64,000 bases of DNA, taken from Haladaptatus sp. QDMS2. GTDB taxonomy: Archaea; Halobacteriota; Halobacteria; Halobacteriales; Halococcaceae. Shown here piece by piece: positions 61,585 through 64,000 of this stretch. Under the pieces are notes generated by a model. The model was not told the DNA's origin. It ran no database searches and was given only the letters and a program-made list of their open reading frames with translations. Position numbers and translations under genes: made by a program. The stretch's first letter is position 1; each line of letters begins with the position of its first letter. The stretch is taken from the NCBI RefSeq assembly GCF_029338295.1, contig NZ_CP119791.1, positions 806,001 through 870,000 on the forward strand, written 5' to 3'.

Positions 61585-62211
61585 TCAGGCGATGTCCCGG
61601 CTGGTGTCGATGGCGACGCGCTCTGAAAGCTGGAGCTTCACCGTCTCCGGCAGTGCCGCGCCACCGCGGAACTTCGGAATGGCGAGTCGGTTCACGATTT
61701 GGTCGCCCTGCACCTTCGTCTCCAGTTGGAAGATGACGTCCACCATGTGTTCGGTGGTGTCCCGAAGTTCGGGGACGTTTCTGCCTTCCAGTGCGTGAAG
61801 GACGGCGAGGCTTCCGGTGTTGTAGATGTGATTTTGCAACTCGTTCAGGAAGTTCCGATAGCGGGGGGCCTCCTGCTCTTCGAGGATGTTGACCGGGTCG
61901 ATGATGAGGTTCGACTCCTCTGGCAGGCTCTTTATCATCTGTCCAGCCCGGTCGAGCGGCGCGTCGCCGGAAACGTATCGTACCGTCGGTTTCCCGGTGC
62001 GTGCCGTCGTGTTCTTGATGCTGTCTGAGACCGCCTGCTCCGTCCGGTCGAGCGTGAGATAGAGCGTTCGTCTGCCAGCGGTGAGCTCGTAGAGGAAGAG
62101 CTCCGCCTGACTCGCTGGGCTCGCGGTCAGGGCGACGACGCTCCCTGCCGGAATCCCGCCGCCAAGCTTCCGGTCAAGTACGTCGATTCCGGTTGGCAGC
62201 CGCTTCGACAT
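61585..62211 (-). CDS. RAD55/RecA-like protein with degenerate Walker A
   Basis: The 208-residue protein starts MSKRLPTGIDVLDRKLGGGI, the usual opening of RAD55/KaiC-like ATPases. The Walker A position then reads PAGSVVALTASPASQAELFL, without the GKT/S lysine, so ATP hydrolysis is doubtful. The Walker B-like strand SNLIIDPVNILEEQEAPRYR is kept. Haloarchaea have several such proteins of unknown role. It lies just downstream of the broken MinD-like gene on the same strand. Confidence 0.75.
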   Translation of the reverse strand: MSKRLPTGIDVLDRKLGGGIPAGSVVALTASPASQAELFLYELTAGRRTLYLTLDRTEQAVSDSIKNTTARTGKPTVRYVSGDAPLDRAGQMIKSLPEESNLIIDPVNILEEQEAPRYRNFLNELQNHIYNTGSLAVLHALEGRNVPELRDTTEHMVDVIFQLETKVQGDQIVNRLAIPKFRGGAALPETVKLQLSERVAIDTSRDIA

Positions 62212-62236
62212 ACCCGAACATACCAATTCCACCGAA

Positions 62237-62865
62237 TTAAGTGTTCCCCAGTACTGTCCGGGAAACGAGCCGGTCGAACACCTTCGCTTTCTGGCGATTC
62301 TGTGTCTCCGGCGCCGCGTCCAAATCGAGTGCGGCGAGCACGTCACACTGGAGGAGTCGGTCGATTCCGTCCGGCGTCGTCTCACAGCGCGTGAGCACTA
62401 CGCCAATGGGGGGCGCGTCGAGCGCTCGGGCCATGGCGGCGGTTTTGGCGGCGTCACGGAGACTCGCCGGATTGCACGTCGAAACGAGGAGCGTTTGCGT
62501 GGCGAAGCGGCGTAGCCGCCGCGTTCCCCGCACCCGCCGGACAGTCGAGAAGCGTGCATCCCGCGTCCGGCAGGCGCGAGAGCGCCCTGTTGAGGCTGTG
62601 CGCCGCGCCCGGTTTGCCGGCGGGTACGATTCGGAGACGCGGGGTCCTCGGGCAGTGGATGACTCGCCGCCTGGAGGGTCGCACCTCTTTCGAGCGCTGG
62701 CAGGCCGGGTTCCCGGTCTACGTCGGCGACGGCGTGGAGGTTCGGCATGGCGGTGTCAGTATCCACCGCGACGACGTCGTGGCCGTGGCGAGCGAGTGCG
62801 CGAGCCAGTCCGAGCGTCGTCGTCGTCTTTCCACAGCTTCCTTTGCCTCCCGCGACGGCGAGCAT
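62237..62865 (-). pseudogene. MinD/ParA-like ATPase gene with two frameshifts
   Basis: The N-terminal part reads [20 protein letters not shown] (deviant Walker A) and [20 protein letters not shown] in one frame. Past 62644 the sense continues one frame over as [20 protein letters not shown] and [12 protein letters not shown]. Past 62496 it moves again to [20 protein letters not shown] and [20 protein letters not shown], ending at 62237. Removing one G from the run 62641-62644 and one T from 62494-62496 restores a single ~208-residue MinD-like protein. Either the gene is dead or the two homopolymers are sequencing errors. Confidence 0.8.
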
Positions 62866-62942
62866 GTGCTCGTCTGGTTCCGTGTTCCTACTTGAACCTT
62901 CGGCGGGTGTCGGGAGTTTCAAGAGTGCTGGCGTCAGCCTCT

Positions 62943-63860
62943 ATGATGATGTGGAAGGACCAGCTCGTCAGCGCGAAACAGCTGTCGCGGGCGGACATTG
63001 AGGCCGTTCTCGACCACGCGGCTGCAATCGACGACGACCCCGCAGCGTTCGCCGACCGACACACCGACAAACTCCTCGCACTGCTTTTCTACGAACCCAG
63101 TACCCGGACCCGCCTCAGCTTCGAGACGGCGATGAAGCGCCTCGGCGGCGACGTCATCGACATGGGTTCGGTCGAAGCGTCGAGCGTAAAGAAGGGTGAA
63201 ACCCTCGCGGACACGGTGCGCGTCATCGAGGGCTACGCCGACGCAATCGTGCTCCGCCACCCAAGCCAGGGGGCGGCGACGATGGCCGCGGAGTTCGTAG
63301 ACGTTCCGCTCATCAACGCGGGCGATGGGGCCGGCCAGCACCCGACCCAGACGCTCCTCGACCTCTACACCATCCGCAAGAACGTCGGGTTCGACGACCT
63401 GACCGTGGGCATCATGGGCGACCTGAAGTACGGGCGGACGGTCCACTCGCTTGCCCACGCGCTCACGCAGGTGGACGCGAGCCAGCACTTCATCAGCCCC
63501 GAGAGCCTGAAACTCCCTCGCCGGGTGCGCTACGACCTCCACGAGGCGGGCGCGAACGTCAAGGAACACACCGACCTCGCAGAGATTTTACCGAGCCTCG
63601 ACGTGCTCTACGTGACGCGCATTCAGCGCGAGCGGTTCCCCGACGAGAGCGAGTACCGGGCGGTCGCCGGGCAGTACCAAATCGACGCGGAACTCCTCGA
63701 AGCGGCCAAGGACGACTGCATCGTCATGCACCCGCTGCCTCGCGTGGACGAAATCGCCCCGGACGTAGACGAGACCGACTTTGCGAACTACTTCGAGCAG
63801 GCCCACAACGGCATCCCCGTTCGCATGGCGCTGCTCGACATGATGTTAGACCATGAGTGA
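62943..63860 (+). CDS. pyrB: Aspartate carbamoyltransferase catalytic subunit
   Basis: PyrB makes carbamoyl-aspartate in pyrimidine synthesis. The 305-residue protein has the carbamoyl-phosphate motif [20 protein letters not shown], the [20 protein letters not shown]-like [18 protein letters not shown] and the aspartate-binding [18 protein letters not shown]. Three ATGs at 62943, 62946 and 62949 are in frame; the first is given. The frame is open much further upstream, but that part is antisense to the MinD-like gene. It overlaps pyrI by eight bases. Confidence 0.95.
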   Translation: MMMWKDQLVSAKQLSRADIEAVLDHAAAIDDDPAAFADRHTDKLLALLFYEPSTRTRLSFETAMKRLGGDVIDMGSVEASSVKKGETLADTVRVIEGYADAIVLRHPSQGAATMAAEFVDVPLINAGDGAGQHPTQTLLDLYTIRKNVGFDDLTVGIMGDLKYGRTVHSLAHALTQVDASQHFISPESLKLPRRVRYDLHEAGANVKEHTDLAEILPSLDVLYVTRIQRERFPDESEYRAVAGQYQIDAELLEAAKDDCIVMHPLPRVDEIAPDVDETDFANYFEQAHNGIPVRMALLDMMLDHE

Positions 63861-64000
63861 ACACGAACTTCGCGTCAGCAAAATCAAAAGCGGCACCGTC
63901 ATCGACCACATCCCCGGTGGACAGGCGCTCAACGTGCTCGCCATCCTCGGCATCGACGGCTCGACGGGCGAGGCCGTGAGCGTCGGGATGAACGTTCCGT
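63853..64000 (+). CDS. pyrI: Aspartate carbamoyltransferase regulatory subunit, 3'-truncated by the window edge
   Basis: The first 49 residues are visible: [20 protein letters not shown], then [20 protein letters not shown], the normal N-terminal allosteric domain of PyrI, which binds nucleotide effectors. The zinc domain lies beyond the window. Overlap with pyrB by eight bases indicates a coupled pyrBI operon. Confidence 0.93.
   Translation, partial: MSEHELRVSKIKSGTVIDHIPGGQALNVLAILGIDGSTGEAVSVGMNVP

Noticed and set aside
62241-62942. Long N-terminal extension of pyrB
   Set aside because: The extension is antisense to the MinD-like gene and is Arg/Ser-rich; PyrB similarity starts only at about 62949.

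Overview
The window is chromosomal DNA from a haloarchaeon (class Halobacteria). The predicted proteins are strongly acidic and codons are GC-rich. Several promoters are an archaeal TATA box about 27 bp upstream of a leaderless start codon. The information-processing genes are archaeal (L7Ae, S28e, L24e, L21e, RpoF, aEF-1beta, Nop5/fibrillarin, TmcA, archaeal GluRS, archaeal-type MAT). I cannot name a genus. Both edges cut genes: RNase J at the left (5' end missing) and pyrI at the right (3' end missing). About 80 intact protein genes, one tRNA and two broken genes are described.

Layout. 1-8.3 kb is core housekeeping: RNase J, GGPP synthase, gltX, tmcA with a DUF456 protein, then the L7Ae-S28e-L24e-Ndk operon. 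8.3-9.3 kb is an anomalous island with no intact gene. It holds a frameshifted remnant, an AT-rich stretch with a long palindrome, and a G-rich array of seven short hairpins that share a four-nucleotide G-rich loop but have different, covarying stems. 9.3-20.6 kb carries a methyltransferase, a MetE-like gene pair, the archaeal rpl21e-rpoF-DUF655-ksgA-hemK2 cluster with an MscS channel, a GuaB-family enzyme, a cystathionine synthase/lyase-family enzyme, and aEF-1beta with a zinc micro-protein. 20.7-22.9 kb holds two VIT/CCC1-family proteins, one fused to a ferritin-like domain, around a UspA gene.

22.9-35.7 kb is a large phenylacetate/acyl-CoA catabolic region. It has beta-oxidation enzymes, an HMG-CoA-synthase-like/DUF35 fusion with a thiolase, PaaK, a MaoC hydratase, two tandem SnoaL-like proteins, an amidohydrolase, an alpha/beta hydrolase and a PaaI-type thioesterase. 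A divergent HTH-10 regulator faces paaABCD across a palindromic candidate operator. PaaD is split, with its zinc ribbon on a separate 55-codon gene. No paaE reductase or PaaZ aldehyde dehydrogenase is in the window.

35.8-49.3 kb holds Nop5/fibrillarin, gshA, coaD, a single-cyclin-fold TFB-like protein, a tRNA-Leu(UAG) followed by repeated copies of its own 3' end, a diadenylate cyclase next to an MscS channel, an XPB-type helicase, purD and small membrane proteins. 49.4-64 kb holds a DUF255 thioredoxin-domain protein, UspA, a metallophosphoesterase, an ATP-grasp protein, cysK, thiI, MAT, a CYTH protein, an FKBP isomerase with a GGM-rich tail, a RAD55-like protein without a Walker A lysine, a twice-frameshifted MinD-like gene, and pyrB-pyrI.

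The least explained structure is the G-loop hairpin array at 9013-9225. The paa region, the repeated tRNA-Leu ends, the degenerate MetE partner and the MinD pseudogene are the next most useful targets.
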